Notes: generated from the sequence alone by a model not told the origin. A stretch of DNA of 64,000 nucleotides from Opisthocomus hoazin (GCF_030867145.1 NC_134418.1:2352802-2416801); one strand, 5' to 3'; counted from the first letter of the stretch, positions 1 to 14,257 are shown. A program made the numbers and translations.

Positions 1-257
1 GGAACGGCTCTAAACTAAAAGAGGGCAGATTTAGATTGGATATTAGGGAGAAATTCTTCACCAGGAGGGTGGTGAAACCCTGGCCCAGGCTGCCCAGAGA
101 AGCTGTGGCTGCCCCCTCCCTGGCAGGGTTCAAGGCCAGGCTGGATGGAGCTCTGAGCAACCTGGTCTGGTGGAAGATGTCCCTGCTCATGGCAGGGGGA
201 TTGGAACCAGATGGTCTTTAAGGTCCCTTCCAACCCAAACCATTCTATCATTCTATG
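1..257 (+). mobile_element. CR1 LINE, 3' end (cut by window start)
   Basis: The CR1 3' region reads forward to CCATTCTATCATTCTATGC, with the landmark 'aggtcccttccaaccc' just upstream. It belongs to the subfamily with 'gctgccccctccctggcagggtt'-type wording, unlike most copies in this window. Confidence 0.9.
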
Positions 258-665
258 CTACCAGTGACCTGCAGAGCTGTAACTAAAAGGACTTGCAGAG
301 TGAGACCTGGTTTCTGTAGGAACGTGCTGGTGGGAATTTTGCCGTTGACCTCAAGGGTGCCAACATTTCTGATCGGTTTCCACCCTACCCCGGACTTTAC
401 ACACACAGAGACATTTGATGCTACGTACAGTTTTGTTTGTTTTGCGACCGTTTGGTCTGAATTCTCCTTTCCTCCTCTCCTGATGAAACAAATAAAGCTG
501 ATTTCTTGGGAAATACCCATTTCCTGATTTGTCCTGGGCATAATCCAGCTGTCCTCGGGGTCTGAATATGATCACAAGTATTTACTCTTAGCTCTGACAC
601 GCAACCGGTTTTGGTACAGAGCGTGCTATATTTTCTATTTTAACTTCCACATGGCATTTTCTCCT

Positions 666-682
666 CCCCCCCCCCCCCCCCC
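666..682. repeat. C homopolymer followed by T run
   Basis: Seventeen consecutive C are followed by six T. The length is likely to vary and to be error-prone in assemblies. Confidence 0.95.
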
Positions 683-771
683 TTTTTTAGACTTCAGGTT
701 CAAATAGTGATTGTAAAAGGTCTAAAAACCACCAAGCACTGGAAGCTCAAAGATTTCAGAGGAAGCAGCGT

Positions 772-1190
772 GTCACAGAATCACAGAATAGTAGGGGTTG
801 GAAGGGACCTCTGTGGGTCACCCAGCCCAACCCCCTGCCCAAGCAGGGTCACCCAGAGCAGGGGGCACAGCACCGCGGCCAGGCGGGTCTGGAATATCTC
901 CAGAGAAGGAGACTCCACAGCCTCCCTGGGCAGCCTGGGCCAGGGCTCCGTCACCCTCAGAGGGAAGAAGTTCTTCCTCATCTTCAGCTGGAGCTTCCTC
1001 AGCTTCAGTTTGTGCCCGTTGCCCCTTGTCCTGTCGCTGGGCACCACTGGAAAGAGTCTGGCCCCATCCTCCTGACACCCACCCTTCAGATATTTGTAGG
1101 CATTTATAAGGTCCCCTCGCAGCCTTCTCTTCTTCAGGCTGAACAAGCCCAGCTCCCTCAGCCTCTCCTCGTAGGGGAGATGTTCCAGTT
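772..1190 (-). mobile_element. CR1 LINE fragment
   Basis: It begins with tcacagaatcacagaat, the reversed 3' octamers, and continues through 'ggttggaagggacct' to the 'cagcctctcctcgtag' region. It is of the abundant subfamily with the CGCGGCCAGGCGGG wording. Confidence 0.93.
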
Positions 1191-2278
1191 GTTTCCAGGA
1201 GATGAAATGAGGCCATGTTTCATTGGCACTGCTGTGACTTCCCGATGATGAAAGGCTTCACAGTTTCATCACATCAGAAACAGCGGTTCGGCACTTTCTC
1301 CTCGCTCTCATCGGTGATTATAACTTCTCATTGCCCCAGCTTCCTCTTCAGTCATGGAATAAGGTGATTAATGATATTCGATACTGCTCTGATGAGTTAA
1401 ATAAAATACCGCGCTGTTTTGCAAATGTCAGGCTCTTGCCTGAACTGAGCCTGGAATGTTTGTTTCCGACTCTCAGGTCTCGCTTCCCCTTTGTCATGTT
1501 TAAGTTCATGAAAAACAGGCATTACATTTCGATTTCCATTGAATCATGGGGCCAAGCCAGCCACTGGAGCCAACCCGTTGACACCAGCTGAGGAGCTGAC
1601 TCATGAAATAAATTGGCTGGTGTTGAATTACTCTTCCAGAGAAGAAGAGGCTTTAACTCCCCAGCGACGTTCAAAATCCTGTCGTGCTCTTTGCCAGAAC
1701 GCCTGTATTCGCTTTTCATAATTACCCCCAGCACTTGTTATATCAGGATAATTTGGAATAAGAATTGGGCAATGCACCCATTAAGTCCTTCCAATCCTGT
1801 TCTTCCACGGGTCAGAGAGACATTTCCTCCAGCAACTCAAACACTACCTGCCTACAGCATGCACAACACACGACCTCGGAGGACAGATTGTCCCAAACTG
1901 GGAATGCCAGAAGTAAGGTTGACTGCGAGGTCCTTTGCAGGGTGACATGAGACCAGGTCAGAACTGGTCCAGCATGCCTTGAGGGCCTGGTCCCAAAATG
2001 ATCTATGCCAAGGGTGAGGGTACAGTGAGCCGTACCTCCTTTCCTTTCTGCCTCATGCACCTGAAGGACCAAGATGCCCAAACATCAGCATCTGGAGCCG
2101 CTGGAGGTATCCCCTGACATCTCCAGGAATGACGGACGGTCTGCAGAAGACCTGTGCCCTCCTGGAGCAGCAGGTGAAGATCAAGATGGGCACCCTGTCA
2201 GGACACCCAACACGAAGTTTTGAGCTCTTGATTCCTGCCCCAGTCTCTCCCATTACCTACTCCATTTGTGCCCAGTTC

Positions 2279-2493
2279 ATCACAGAATCATAGAATGTTA
2301 GGGGTTGGAAGGGACCTCTGGGGGTCACCCAGTCCAACCCCCTGCCCAAGCAGGGTCACCCAGAGCAGGCTGCACAGCACCGTGTCCAGGCGGGTCTGGA
2401 ATATCTCCAGAGAAGGAGACTCCACAGCCTCCCTGGGCAGCCTGGGCCAGGGCTCCGTCACCCTCAGAGGGAAGAAGTTCTTCCTCATCTTCT
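2279..2493 (-). mobile_element. CR1 LINE, short 3' fragment
   Basis: The reversed CR1 3' end runs from tcacagaatcatagaat to 'gaagaagttcttcctcatc', where similarity stops at a CT-rich stretch. Confidence 0.92.
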
Positions 2494-3170
2494 CTCTCTC
2501 TTTCCTTTCTCCCAATCTCCCTACCCCTTTGGTCCTCCTGTATGACAGACACGTACCTCACCTCTCCGTGGTGCCTTGGGAAGAGGCAGACAGACTCCTG
2601 CTATTCATGTCAGCTCTTGCCTGTATCAGACTTGGCACTGGCCAAGAGAGTTCTCCCGAGCTCCTATATTCCCAACATACATCCCACGCGCTGCAGGAGC
2701 AGGCAGCAGAGCACACGCTGTTCATATTTAGGAGCTATGGAGGGCTGAGGTAGACTCACCCATGGTCACAGAACATGCCTGCAAATTTGCCATAAATCTC
2801 ATTGAACACAAGGAAAAAAGCCAGCTTTTCCAAACGGGTTTACCTAGCGTGTTCAGGTGGATTTTCCTGGGATAGGTATCTCCTTGATCATTTTCTAACA
2901 CATTTGTAACACTCCAAAACATTTTCTAATCTGGCAAAACAACGCATTTTTTCCCTCCCCTCATTCCTGAGAACCACAGAACTCTTTCATCTGAAACTTT
3001 ACACAAAATCTCAGCTGGAGAGAGACATTTGTCCCAGAAATTTCTTGTCCAAACAATTACAGTTTGGCAAAAGTTCTGAGCAACTGAAAGCAGGCGTTGG
3101 AAATGGGGAGAGCCAGGCTGCCTTAATGAACAGAACAGCTGGAGCTAGAGGAACCAGCAACGGACTGTAC

Positions 3171-3501
3171 ATGCTGAAGGGTGGGTGTCAGGAGGATGGG
3201 GCCAAGCTCTTTTCAGTGGTGCCCAGCGACAGGACAAGGGGCAACGGGCACAAACTGAAGCAGAGGAAGTTCCAGCTGAAGATGAGGAAGAACTTCTTCC
3301 CTCTGAGGGTGAAGAAGCCCTGGAACAGGCTGCCCAGGGAGGCTGTGGAGTCTCCATCTCTGGAGATATTCAAGACCCGCCTGGACAAGGTCCTCTACAG
3401 CCTACTGTAGGTGACCCTGCTTCAGCAGGAGGGTTGGACTAGATGACCCACAGAGGTCCCTTCCAACCCTTACCATTTTGTGAATTCTGTGATTCTGTGA
3501 C
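3171..3501 (+). mobile_element. CR1 LINE fragment
   Basis: The forward CR1 3' region, with 'aacttcttccctctgagggt' inside, ends in attctgtgattctgtga. It carries the 'ctggacaaggtcct' subfamily wording. Confidence 0.93.
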
Positions 3502-6500
3502 ATGCTGTCTACGGCAACAGCTTCTTTAGCGTTTCATCCATGAAACAAATTTCATTTTAAACATTTGGCTTCCGTATCAGCAGGACCGTCCTTGGCAAAA
3601 TGTTGTAACACAAGTGCACTTGATACTTGCCTGCACTGTGCGGAGTCTTGCCTCTTGCTTCCCGATGAGTGCCCTGCCCCAAGGTCAGAAACATGGACAT
3701 TTTGGCCTCTGTGATTGAAGTCCGTTTCAGCAGGGAACGAACTGAAAAAGCAGGTGTCTTCTCCTGAGGAGGTGGGATTCCAGAGTCTTCTAGAGGCCTG
3801 TGCTTAGCCATGGCAGGCTTCATTTTGCAATGGAAAATCTCGAACTTGCGTTGCACAGGTTTTCAAAGGAGCTTCTAAAATATTAGTAGACTGGATGACA
3901 AATATCTAAGCCAAGGGCATCTTGCTTCACAGATGGAAAGATACAGAAATCACGCTGGTAAAATTACTGAAAACTGTAAGACACCCACAACGCATAGGCT
4001 ACCATACTATTTTTTGCGTGCAAATTCCGGGTGATCCTGTAGCCAAAAATGGCAACTAGCAAAGCAACCTGAGGGGACGCGATTCCTTCACAGAACTTTG
4101 CGTCCAAGAGTAATGATGTATGTCGGTTCTGTGGATATATGCTGAACCAGCCAGAATGATTCAGAACGGTTGGCAAAACGGAAGCGTTAGTCACTGTGAA
4201 AGATCAAGAAGTTAGTGTTGGCATATCGTGGGCATGTCAAGGAGAAATGAAAACCAAATAGGGAAAAGGGTAATGTAATGGAAGAGAAGCTGAGAAGAGG
4301 ATGGAGGTGGAAAGGGTAAGTTCTGAAATAAAGAATACTCTGGAAGATGAGAGTAGTGCCAGTAGAGTCAGGTCATGGACGGGACAGGGTGGCAGCCTGT
4401 GTTTGAGCTCAGAGGAAGAGCACCTCTAACTCAGGCAAGCTGGCAAAGAGGAACCTGTCTGCTCAACACATCAGTGCCCTCAGACGGGTGACCCTGCATC
4501 CTCAGCCCAGTGTTTCCGAATCTAAACCCACGAGCAGGCACTGCCCTCTTAGATCTGACAGGCAACTACAGGGCACCAAAGCCTCGGCACCAGATCCTGA
4601 AGCAGGCTCAAAACCAGCCTTACGCATGCCAAGATCTCCCACCTCTTCTTTCCCACTCCGGGCTGTAGCTTGGGCTGAAGGCCTGTTCCAGCTTGGGATG
4701 AGCTCTGTTTGGGGTGTCTGCTGAGGAGGCTGGTGGCTGTCTATTTGGCCTCATAGTCTGCTTGGAGAGCACGAGCTGGAGCATGGTCCTTCCCAAAGGT
4801 GCAGAGGCTCTCTTTCTGAAGAGGGGCTGGATCCATGCCCAACACTCAGCATAGACAAACGTGTGCTGGCTGCGGATGGGAGAGAGCGAGCTACAGTGGG
4901 GCACAAACTATTTCTTGACTGGTAACTCAGGTTAGCTCAGGTTTAACTTGAGTATAACACTAGGAAAGCCAGGCCTCCGCACACGGTGAGCTTTGCCCAC
5001 AAAGTGTGCTGAACCATGTAAGTGAACAAGGTGGGCAGTGAGAAGCAGCACCAGTGAAGCCTGATGTCCTACAGAGCTGTAGCTCTTAATTGGGTCCCCT
5101 GGTGTCTTGTAAGGCTCTAATTAACAGACTCTGTAAAAATTCTGCCATGCTTGGGACATTCACAACATTTGGTCGAAGCTGCCCAGTGGCTGCGAGCCAG
5201 TTATTGCTTTACTCCTTTAAGATTAGGAAGACGAACAGACAGACGGATGCAGGCACCGTCACCTAAGCCTCGTTTCCAAGGAAGCCAGGCTCACAGATGT
5301 CTGAGATAGCTCAAGGAATTAGGATGGACATCTTACACCTCCCAAGTGTTGATTCATAAACCCCCACAGTAGGAGTGACCTGCCAGACAAGTCAACATCA
5401 TGCCTTCTTGGTAACAGGCTCTGACAATGCGCGCGTGTGTGAAATACCAGCCTGGCAACACCCGAACAGGCATGAAAGGGAATAAAATGCCCTTTTTCAA
5501 TCACTCACCGTTTTAGATTTGTTGCTATATTGAAAGGAGCGAGGGAGAACATGAAAAGGTTGAGGTAGCATAGACAAAGTGATTCACCAGGCAAGTGAGG
5601 GTCAGTAGGTGGGGATGGGCTATACATTTAATCTCTGTGCCGGGCTTTCAGGGATATAAATGAGGAGGTGACAACCCTCTGCGGCATAAACGGATGTGTG
5701 ACCCCTCCTAAGGGTGCGTTGTGGGTTTTCAATTTGTCTTTGCAACTAAAAATCACAGCTTAAAACCTGAGAAATAACACATCGTAGATATTTGGTTCAG
5801 CAAAACGAATCTGCAAAGGGCAATTACAAATTTGTTATTTTTTGAAGAAGTAGATGTAGTTCTATGCCAGTGTAAACAGGCTTTGTGTCTGTGGTCTCAC
5901 ATGCAGCTGATCTGCTCAGATGGTATAAAGAAGAGCAGAGTGAATACCAGCACCCATTTTAGGGGACATGAATCACTCCCTAGGCTGCAGTGCCTGATCT
6001 CCATTGACTACATGGGAGCTTGGATGCCTGTTGTACAAGCGGGCACCCATGTGTAGGTAAGTAAAATAGGGTCATCCTGTGTGCCTGTGTTCTTTCAGCT
6101 TAGACCAAATGGCCTGGAGTTGTGTTTCTGTCGCTTGAAGCCCAAGGGGAACCATTTCTTTGTTGGACTACAGCTGGCACCCAAATAACAATATCAATAA
6201 CTATTAAAAAAAGAAAATAAAGGACCGATCCAGTTAACACCACATACTGTGATTTCTAAGTCATCACAGGGAGTCCAGGGACTGAAAGTGAGGATTTACA
6301 GCTCTTGGCTTCAAATGCACGGTGGTTACAGAGAACCAACTGTCTAAGCACCTACCTCAGGGCCAGCTGCATTTTTCTTGCCCACTCTGGAGGACAGCAG
6401 CGGGGAGGAAGGTTATCTGTAACTCATGGATGCATGTGAAGACACCCTACCAGGTTAATTACAGATTTATTACCCAGCACTTCTTCCCAGTTGCCAGCAC

Positions 6501-9061
6501 GGTCGTTAGACACAAAGTAGGTGGTTACCTAGAGCAGCAGAAGCTCAGCTTCGAGCAAGATGAAGAATTCTGACCACAGCTCTGGCCACCTTAATGGTGG
6601 CTCAAGACAGCAGAGAATCCCTCCAGGGACCCCTGGATCTGAAGCCTGAACAAAGTAGTGCTGGAAAGAGGTGGTCCAAAGCCTCCTGCCTGCTCATCTG
6701 ACCTTGCTCCATGCCAGTGTCTCTGCATATCGCGGAAGGGAACTTGTTTGTTCAGAGCAAACTGAATTTTGCCTGCGGCGCTGCGAAACCCGTAGCCAGC
6801 TCTGCCAACTTCGCTGCCTGTGGAATGAGGGAGTGATGATTGCGATACTCGATGTGAATTCCCACCTGCCTCACATGGCTGTTTTGGGCTTTAATTAATA
6901 CTGACAAACTGCTTAAAAAGCTACGTATAGGAGCTGTTATGTAAGCACAAGTTATTATTATTATTAATAAAACATTCTGAGTGAGTTATTAGACTGACAG
7001 ATGGAATTATCAGCGGAATTATATTTTTATCAATCATCTTCCATTTCGTTTCATCTCATCTTCCTTTTATCACCCTTCAGCTCTAGGCTGGCAGTCCCGG
7101 ACAGCGTACTGAACGTTGCATCACCGGATGGCTCTCAGTGGCACAGATGAGTAAGCGAGCTCTTCCCAGGCAGCCAAGAGACCACGTCGTAAAACCAACC
7201 AGAATCCATCTGTGGGTTGAAAAAGGCACAAATGATTTAGAACCGATGATAGCTGAGACCTGAATATCATTTCCCTCACCAAAGCTGGCTCTGAGCTCAG
7301 GCAAAGCAAGTGGCTGCCACCCTCACGGGGAGCTGTGGGCTGCGAGAAGGAAACCTGCCAATGGGAAACATTTACTATTCCCCAGCAGTAATTGTTCTTC
7401 ATTAGAACTGGCAAACTGCTGTGACGGTGAAGGATAATTTTCTCTCTTATCTTCTTGAGATGTTGGGAATTTAATGGCACTATGACATAAACCGTCCTTC
7501 CAGGGAGCTACTGATGGGTGCGTGCCTTCAAGGCAGGCCTACGCATGATGGGAAGCTGCACAGATGAGGCTCCAAGTCCTTGTGCTCTGCTCTGTCCTCC
7601 ATGAGAACCTGTTGTCTCCAATGCATGGGTGCCCCGTCGCAAAAAGGAGCTTGGGGCAGAATTTGGGAGGATGATTAGGAAGAGCTCACAACGGCTCTCA
7701 CGATGGGAACCGCAGAGGAAGCGACTTCCAGTAGGTTGGTGGTGAAGCGAAGGTTCACGGGATTTCTCAACAGCCAAAGCCCCCGAAGAGATGACTGTCC
7801 CCACCATGGAGCAGCTGTGGTAATTACTTCTTGCGTCAGTCTTTGGTGGGTAACTCTGCATAGCAAAGATCTGCTTCCTCCACTTGGACAGCACCTGGCA
7901 CTCGGTCTCTGGCTGGGGCTTCTGCAATGACAAGACTTCAGTATTTTTTTTTTATTAGTAGATTTCCCCAGAGTGAATCTGTATCCAAAATCTGAAAAGT
8001 TTCTGGGGCATATATCAAGACTGAAAAAAAAAGGGAGGGCCCACATAGAAAACATTTACAGACAACACAATCCTAATTTGTGTTCAAGAAAAACCTGTTT
8101 CCTTCTTGACTGTACTGGGAATGACCAACTGGGACAACTGGATCCTATAAAACACATACTTGGGACTAGGTTGCCTTCATACTATTCTCCCCCTGCCCAA
8201 CCATCCCATCTATCAAAACTTTCGCATATCGGTTATTTGCTACACATTTTCTATTAATTGCCACATTCAGTTTATGATGTTTTATGATGCTACATTCATG
8301 ATGTTTTACATTCTAAAATAGATAACCTGCTTGGCAGCACGTATTCCTAAAATAATCAAGTTCATTAATATGATTAAGAGCAAAATTTTTTACTGCTTCT
8401 GGTACTCAATATTAAATTGAAGACTGTGCATTTAAAAAGACAGTTTCTTATGTAGGTCTCTTTTTTATGAAGTATAAAAACTCAGTTAATTTTAAAGGTT
8501 TCTATCCAAAGATAGGACTGTACTGTACTTTAATAGTAAAGCAATAAAAAAAACCCCCTTCTATGAAGTAAGAAAGAAACAAAATGTTAAGCATTATAAG
8601 TTCCCAGACATTCATTGCATGACTAATGCTGTAACGATGACTTTAGACTGGTCATAAACCAAGAAATGAGGATGCTTTGTAATATCAAACTATGAGAAGA
8701 AGACGACCATGCAGTTAACACGGGGTGATGGTTTATGATTCGCAGGATTTTAGTTACTGTGCTAAATTTAAATCCCTAATTTGCTTAAATTAAAATTGCT
8801 CAGTCTGGTTGCAGCCTTTTCTTAGCCAAGTCTGAAAATGAGCTACAGTTGCATGTTATTAGTCTTACTTTGGAGGTTTATAATTATAACATAAGTAATT
8901 TAAGGACTATCCGAAAGTCAAAACTGAGGTGGTCTCCCATTGCCGCTGAAGAGGATTTTGGGAATAGTGGTTGAGTCTTGTACAAATTCAAGGCCTCTCT
9001 TCCGTCCCGTGAGAGTCTAAGGCCAGACACCCATGGCTGTGGGTTCAAGAAAATGAACTAT

Positions 9062-10140
9062 TATTTTATTGAGCGTTTATCATTAAAGTGTCTTCTAGCC
9101 CTGCTCACAGACCAGGGCCACGCTGCACCACGCGCTGCAGAGACACAGAAATAAAAAGGACAGTCTCTGTCTCGCAAAGGCTACGGTCTAAGGATAAGGC
9201 GAGATATAACAGATGGAACCAGACAGATGGAGGGAAAGCAAGAAAACAATGATCCAATGTCAGCCAGCATGACGGGAAGTCAGCTCAGCACCCCAGTAGT
9301 CTGTCAGGCAGCTTTAAGCAGGAATCGCAGCGAAATGCGAGGAGTGGCATGGGAAAGGGCACGAGGGTGCTTGTCTGCACGCTAGCACGGAGGTGACAAG
9401 GGCTGGCACCGCTGGCAGAGAGAGGTGGCTTCCTGACACTGATGAAAGGTCAGAGAGTAAGTAAAAAAGGCCTTGAAAATGAGGAGCGAGACTTTGAGTT
9501 GGAGGCAACTGAGAGGAGGGAGCCAGAGGATGGAGGGCAACAGAAGCTTTTCAACTGCTCCTTCAGCGGCTGTGAAGTCCAGAGAAGGCGACATCGCAGC
9601 GTTTGGGGTGGGAGATGGCTGGGTGGGAGGGGCTGTATCTCAGAGCCTTCAGGTGGTAAGGGTCACAGACGTTTAGACAGCTTGAGTGAAGGGGGCAAGA
9701 GGAAGACCCAAGTCAAAGGTGGGGCTCAGATGAAAGGTCTGAGTGATAGACTGCTACAAAAAGTAGAGGAGGGCTGGCAGAAGCCATTCAGAGCTTGAAT
9801 TGACATCCATAGTATGAGGATACCAAAGACAGGCTGGGCTTCTGCTCCAGACTGAGGAGGGCAGGTGGAGCACAGGACTGGACCTGCAAGTCGCCGTCAC
9901 AGAGGCGGTATCTGGGTTTGTGTCTACGAGATTCTCCTGGAGGAGATGTGACAAGGAGACCATACAGCATATAGAGCCCCGTGAGATGTACACAGACAGC
10001 ATGGGAGCAAGAAGAGAAATCTCCAAAGTCCATACTGCAGGATCCACTGGAGAAACTGGAAGATGCCAGACAAGGACAAGACTTCAGGAAGATCAGTGTA
10101 ACTTCTGGAATGGATTGACAGGTGAGGGAAGGTGAGGATG
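9062..10140 (-). mobile_element. probable old L2-like LINE remnant
   Basis: The segment opens with 'tattttattgagcgtttat', resembling the reversed L2-type 3' tail (gcgctcaataaa). It continues with 'acagtctctgtctcgcaaag' and a purine-rich plus strand like the antisense of degraded L2 coding sequence seen in amniotes. No intact frame remains. Two CR1 pieces lie just downstream. The identification is from memory of amniote repeats and the right end is vague; the element may extend to about 11160. Confidence 0.45.
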
Positions 10141-10244
10141 AAGTATTGGTTGTGAGATTTAACATTAAAGAAGTTGTGAGAGACTCTGGAATGGGCATTT
10201 CTTAGGTATGAAAGAGATTGGAAGAATTCAAGACAGGTTTGGTA

Positions 10245-10351
10245 TGCCCATCCTTGGAGATATTCAGAATCTGACTGGACAAAATCCTGAGCAACCTGAT
10301 CTAGTCAGATCTGCTAAGCCCCTTCCAGCCCTGAACTTTTCTGTGAATCTG
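10245..10351 (+). mobile_element. CR1 LINE, degraded 3' fragment
   Basis: A diverged CR1 3' end is recognisable by 'ggagatattcagaatctgac', 'gagcaacctgatctag' and a terminal ctgtgaatctgtgg. It is much older than the copies nearby. Confidence 0.75.
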
Positions 10352-10567
10352 TGGCAGCAATTGTTCAGTGTGTTCAGTGAGCTTAGAGGTGGAGAGAGAA
10401 GGCAGGGTGGGGCAGGAATGGAGGTGGCAAATGGGTTTCAGAGTGAGAGTTTTTGGAGATGACAGAACCTAAAGCTTGATTGTGCTTGGAGGAGAAATTA
10501 GCAGTTAAGAATGAGGGTGTAAGGAGGGAGTATTCATAAGCCCGAGAGGGGCTTTTCACAAGGGTGT

Positions 10568-10850
10568 GGAGTGACAGGACAAGGGGGAACGGCTCTAAAC
10601 TAAGAGAGGGCAGATTTAGATTAGGTATCAGGAAGAAATTCTTCCCCAGGAGGGTGGTGAGGCCCTGGTCCAGGCTGCCCAGCGAAGCTGTGGCTGCCCC
10701 CTCCCTGGCAGGGTTCAAGGCCAGGTTGGACGGGGCTGGGAGCATCCTGGGCTGGTGGAAGGGGTCCCTGCCCATGGCAGGGGGTTGGGACTGGATGATC
10801 TATAAGGTCCCTGCCACCCCAAACCATTCTACAGTTCTATGACTCTATGA
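10568..10850 (+). mobile_element. CR1 LINE, 3' end
   Basis: The forward copy, with 'gtgacaggacaaggg' at its left end, ends in ttctatgactctatgag. It is of the same subfamily as the copy at the start of the window. Confidence 0.93.
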
Positions 10851-13474
10851 GTGGGGGATGGGATGAAATCAAGCGCAAAGGAGACAGCGTGAGATATTCG
10901 AGGCAATCGTGGGGACCATCAAGAAAGTCCTGAGTTCATGAGCATGGAAGAGAAGAAGGCAGGGCAGACTGAGAGCATGGAAGTGTGGAGGGAGGGAAGG
11001 GTGACAACATGTCTTGTCCATAAACTGTTGCAAGTATCAGGCAAGACCCTGTCCTGGGAGAGAAGCAGAGCAAAGAAGAAAGGGAACCTCAAGGAGTGAA
11101 GAGTGCAAGAGCCTAACAGTGTATTAGCCAGGTAGCAGAACTCGAGATTGAGTAAATCCACTCAGAAGAATGAATATATATAATGGATGAAGTCACCCTT
11201 GCTCTTCATTGCTGCGATTCATCAGACCAAAGATAGACTTTCGTAGCACAGACATCGTCATTTGAGCAAGTCACCCTGGGTTCCCTTTAAAGTCAACACA
11301 CAAGGACAGAAACTTTGAGGACATGCTTCATTTCATCCTAAAATAGAGATCTAAAACAGATCAGCTGACTCATGCCCTAAGAGAGTATGATTCTTCCCCA
11401 CGGATTATAAAGGGAACTTACACACCTGGGTTCAGATCAGAAGTCTGTACTGCAGGAACAGAACTTCAGATAACTGCCACGCTGCCTATCCACCCCAAGC
11501 ACTCTGCAGTCTGAACATGGGAGCAGAGGACTGGGATCAGGGGTGGGCTAAGACTGGGCAACCTTGCAGCAGGAAAGGAGGGCAGAAGAGTCAAAGGTAG
11601 AACAGGCTGGAGAGTGGAGACAAGACAGAGGTGAGATGGCTGAGCACAGAAGACAATTAATCAATAGTGGTCATCTGGATGTCATGGGAAAACTGACTAC
11701 AGGTTTATGGTCAACACTGAAAGCGAGTGTTCAGAAAATGCCATCAGAGAAAACGTGTCTGGAGAGCATTGAGTGCTTGGCTCCTCTTGAGAGTGTGAAA
11801 GTTGACTAAGAGTTGCAAGCACAAGACTGGGGCTTCTGAAACGGGAGCATGTGAACATGTGAACACCTGCATCTGAACTTGGTGTCTAAGCTCTCGTTAC
11901 GGTCAATTAAAATCTGAAGATCCATTCTGTTGCCCAAACGTAGGCATCGAGCGTTACTTGAGATGCCCAGCGTTATCACATCTCCATTTCCATAAGGGCA
12001 CAGGTCTCCCATTGGTCTGGTGTCAGATTTAGCAGCTCTGCACGGATGTCTTGGGCACTCTGCTACATCTCAGGTGGCACCAGATGTCTGTGGGCAGGTA
12101 ACAAGGGTTGAGCCCAGTGAAGTGTAGGAGTGATTCAACTGACCCTAGAGCAGCTACCCACCTTTCAGCAGTTGAATGCCTCGGGAAACACTGAAAGTTG
12201 TTATTGCAGAAGGGTGAGGGCCTTCACCCCACCAGCTCCAGACAGACATGGATGCGCCTCTGACCGAAGTAGGGTCTATTTTTAGGCAACTGGATCCCAC
12301 CCTGCATTGCCAGAGATCGTAGAGGGGTTTAAACACACCATTCACATACAGAAACCTCTGTGTAGAGACTCTAGCTCAGGTTTAAGTCATCTGAAGTCAG
12401 CTGAACTTCACCCTTGGTCTGTCATTCAGATGCTCCGAAGGCCAAGGCATGAGGGCGTTGTTGTGGTGGACAGACTCGGGAGTCTGCTACTGAAGAAGAC
12501 AGATTGAAAACTTAAATAGGCTCCTCAACATTTCAAGCAGAAAACAGACGTCTCAGCTTCCACAGGCACAGCCTCAGAGCCCTGATGCTACCACAGATTC
12601 TCTCAGGGAGATCAGTCTGAAGAACTAGGTAGCCCTGGCACAACCAGGTCCGAAGTGCCTAAATGCCACTGCCACAATTAGCAGAGATGAATGTGTTTCG
12701 GGCAGGGCCGTGCAGCACAGAAAGCAAGGTCTGAATGGGTGACGGAGTGCGAATGATTCCGCCATCAGAGCAGAAGCACGCTGACGGGACGGCACAGACA
12801 GAAAGTGTGCTGCAGAAGCTACTCTGAACCTGTGGGTAAAAGAAAGACTCCAGTTTCCAGCACTGCCAGTTTGTCATTTTTCATCCCCACTATATTTACT
12901 TATTTATTTTCCTTTTTAAACTTAGCACATAACTCAGAGAACGTAAAGTTTTAGCTTGACAAGTGGTTTATTCAGGCAGCTGATTTACCAATTCAAAGGC
13001 TACTCCCTACAGACCCCTACCAGAAATGGAAACATTCAGTCGTAAACCTCCGATTTAATTAAAGAAAGACTTAGACCTCCAAACATTATCACAGCTGGAA
13101 AATCCATAATTAGTCGTACATTTTTTTTCCGAAGGAACTTTCCCCTGGTTTGCCTGAAACCTGGGGAAGGGCTCCATACATCTCTGATAATTCCCTACCA
13201 CTCTCAGCTCAGGCATTAGAGACGCTGTGTGGGCAGATTTAATCGGTTCTTTCTCGCTTCCTGGTGAGGAGAAGGATTGCATAAGATGTGAGTCAAGACA
13301 CCAGCCCTGAATCTGTGGCTGCGATACTTGCAGGAGCTGCACTGTCTGCTCGTCGGTTGGGATGTCAATAAGCAGCACACTCTGCAGCAGCGGTATCACC
13401 CTCCTTCGGGTCACTGGGGAAAGGGTGGCTAAAATGGTCTCCTTTCGGTCGAAATAAGGGGCTCGGCATCACCC

Positions 13475-13840
13475 CAGAATCACAGAATGGTAGAGGTTGG
13501 AAGGGACCTCTGTGGGTCACCCAGCCCAACCCCCTGCTCAAGCAGGGTCACCCAGAGCAGGCTGCACAGCACCGCGGCCAGGCGGGGCTGGAATATCTCC
13601 AGAGAAGGAGACTCCACAGCCTCCCTGGGCAGCCTGGGCCAGGGCTCCGTCACCCTCAGAGGGAAGAAGCTCTTCCTTATCTTCAGCTGGAGCTTCCTCT
13701 GCTTCAGTTTGTGGCCGTTGCCCCTTGTCCTGGCGCTGGGCACCACTGGAAAGAGTCTGGCCCCGTCCTCCTGACCCCCACCCTGCAGATATTTAGAGGC
13801 ATTTCGAAGGTCCCCTCTCAGCCTTCTCTTCCTCAGACTA
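13475..13840 (-). mobile_element. CR1 LINE fragment
   Basis: The reversed copy starts at cagaatcacagaatggtag and runs to the 'agccttctcttcctcag' region. It belongs to the subfamily with the CCGCGGCCAGGCGGGG wording. Confidence 0.93.
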
Positions 13841-14257
13841 AGCGGGGTTCCTTTTCTTATCCCAGCTCACCCTTTCACGCTCCCAATTGCATCCTAAGCT
13901 CTCTGACCCCTAAGATGAAGCTTTCTTTGGTGATGAGACCCCTTGATCACTCTCTTAGGGTCCCTGTCTATTCCCAGTACCCTCTTTGAGGTTGTTTTTC
14001 ACCCAGCTCCAGAGCCTTTCAACGTAGGGTGATCCCTCCTGTTTATGGAATAAAATTTTAAATAACTCATGAACCACTGAGAGAAGGAAATTCCAAGCTT
14101 TCTTGATGTTTACGTTCCCAAAACTTGGGTCTGTTTAACCTAACTTTGGGCATCTTACCAGAGTAGCTGACTTAGGTATTTAGTTATCCTAGGCACTTTC
14201 TGGCATCACTGGAAGGAACCACATACCCTCAGAGAGTGGATCTCGGGCACGTGGAGT

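Noticed and set aside
9442..9798. A 118-codon open frame on the + strand.
   Set aside because: It lies in the antisense strand of an L2-like remnant and has purine-rich, low-complexity coding. No start context or splice sites support a gene.
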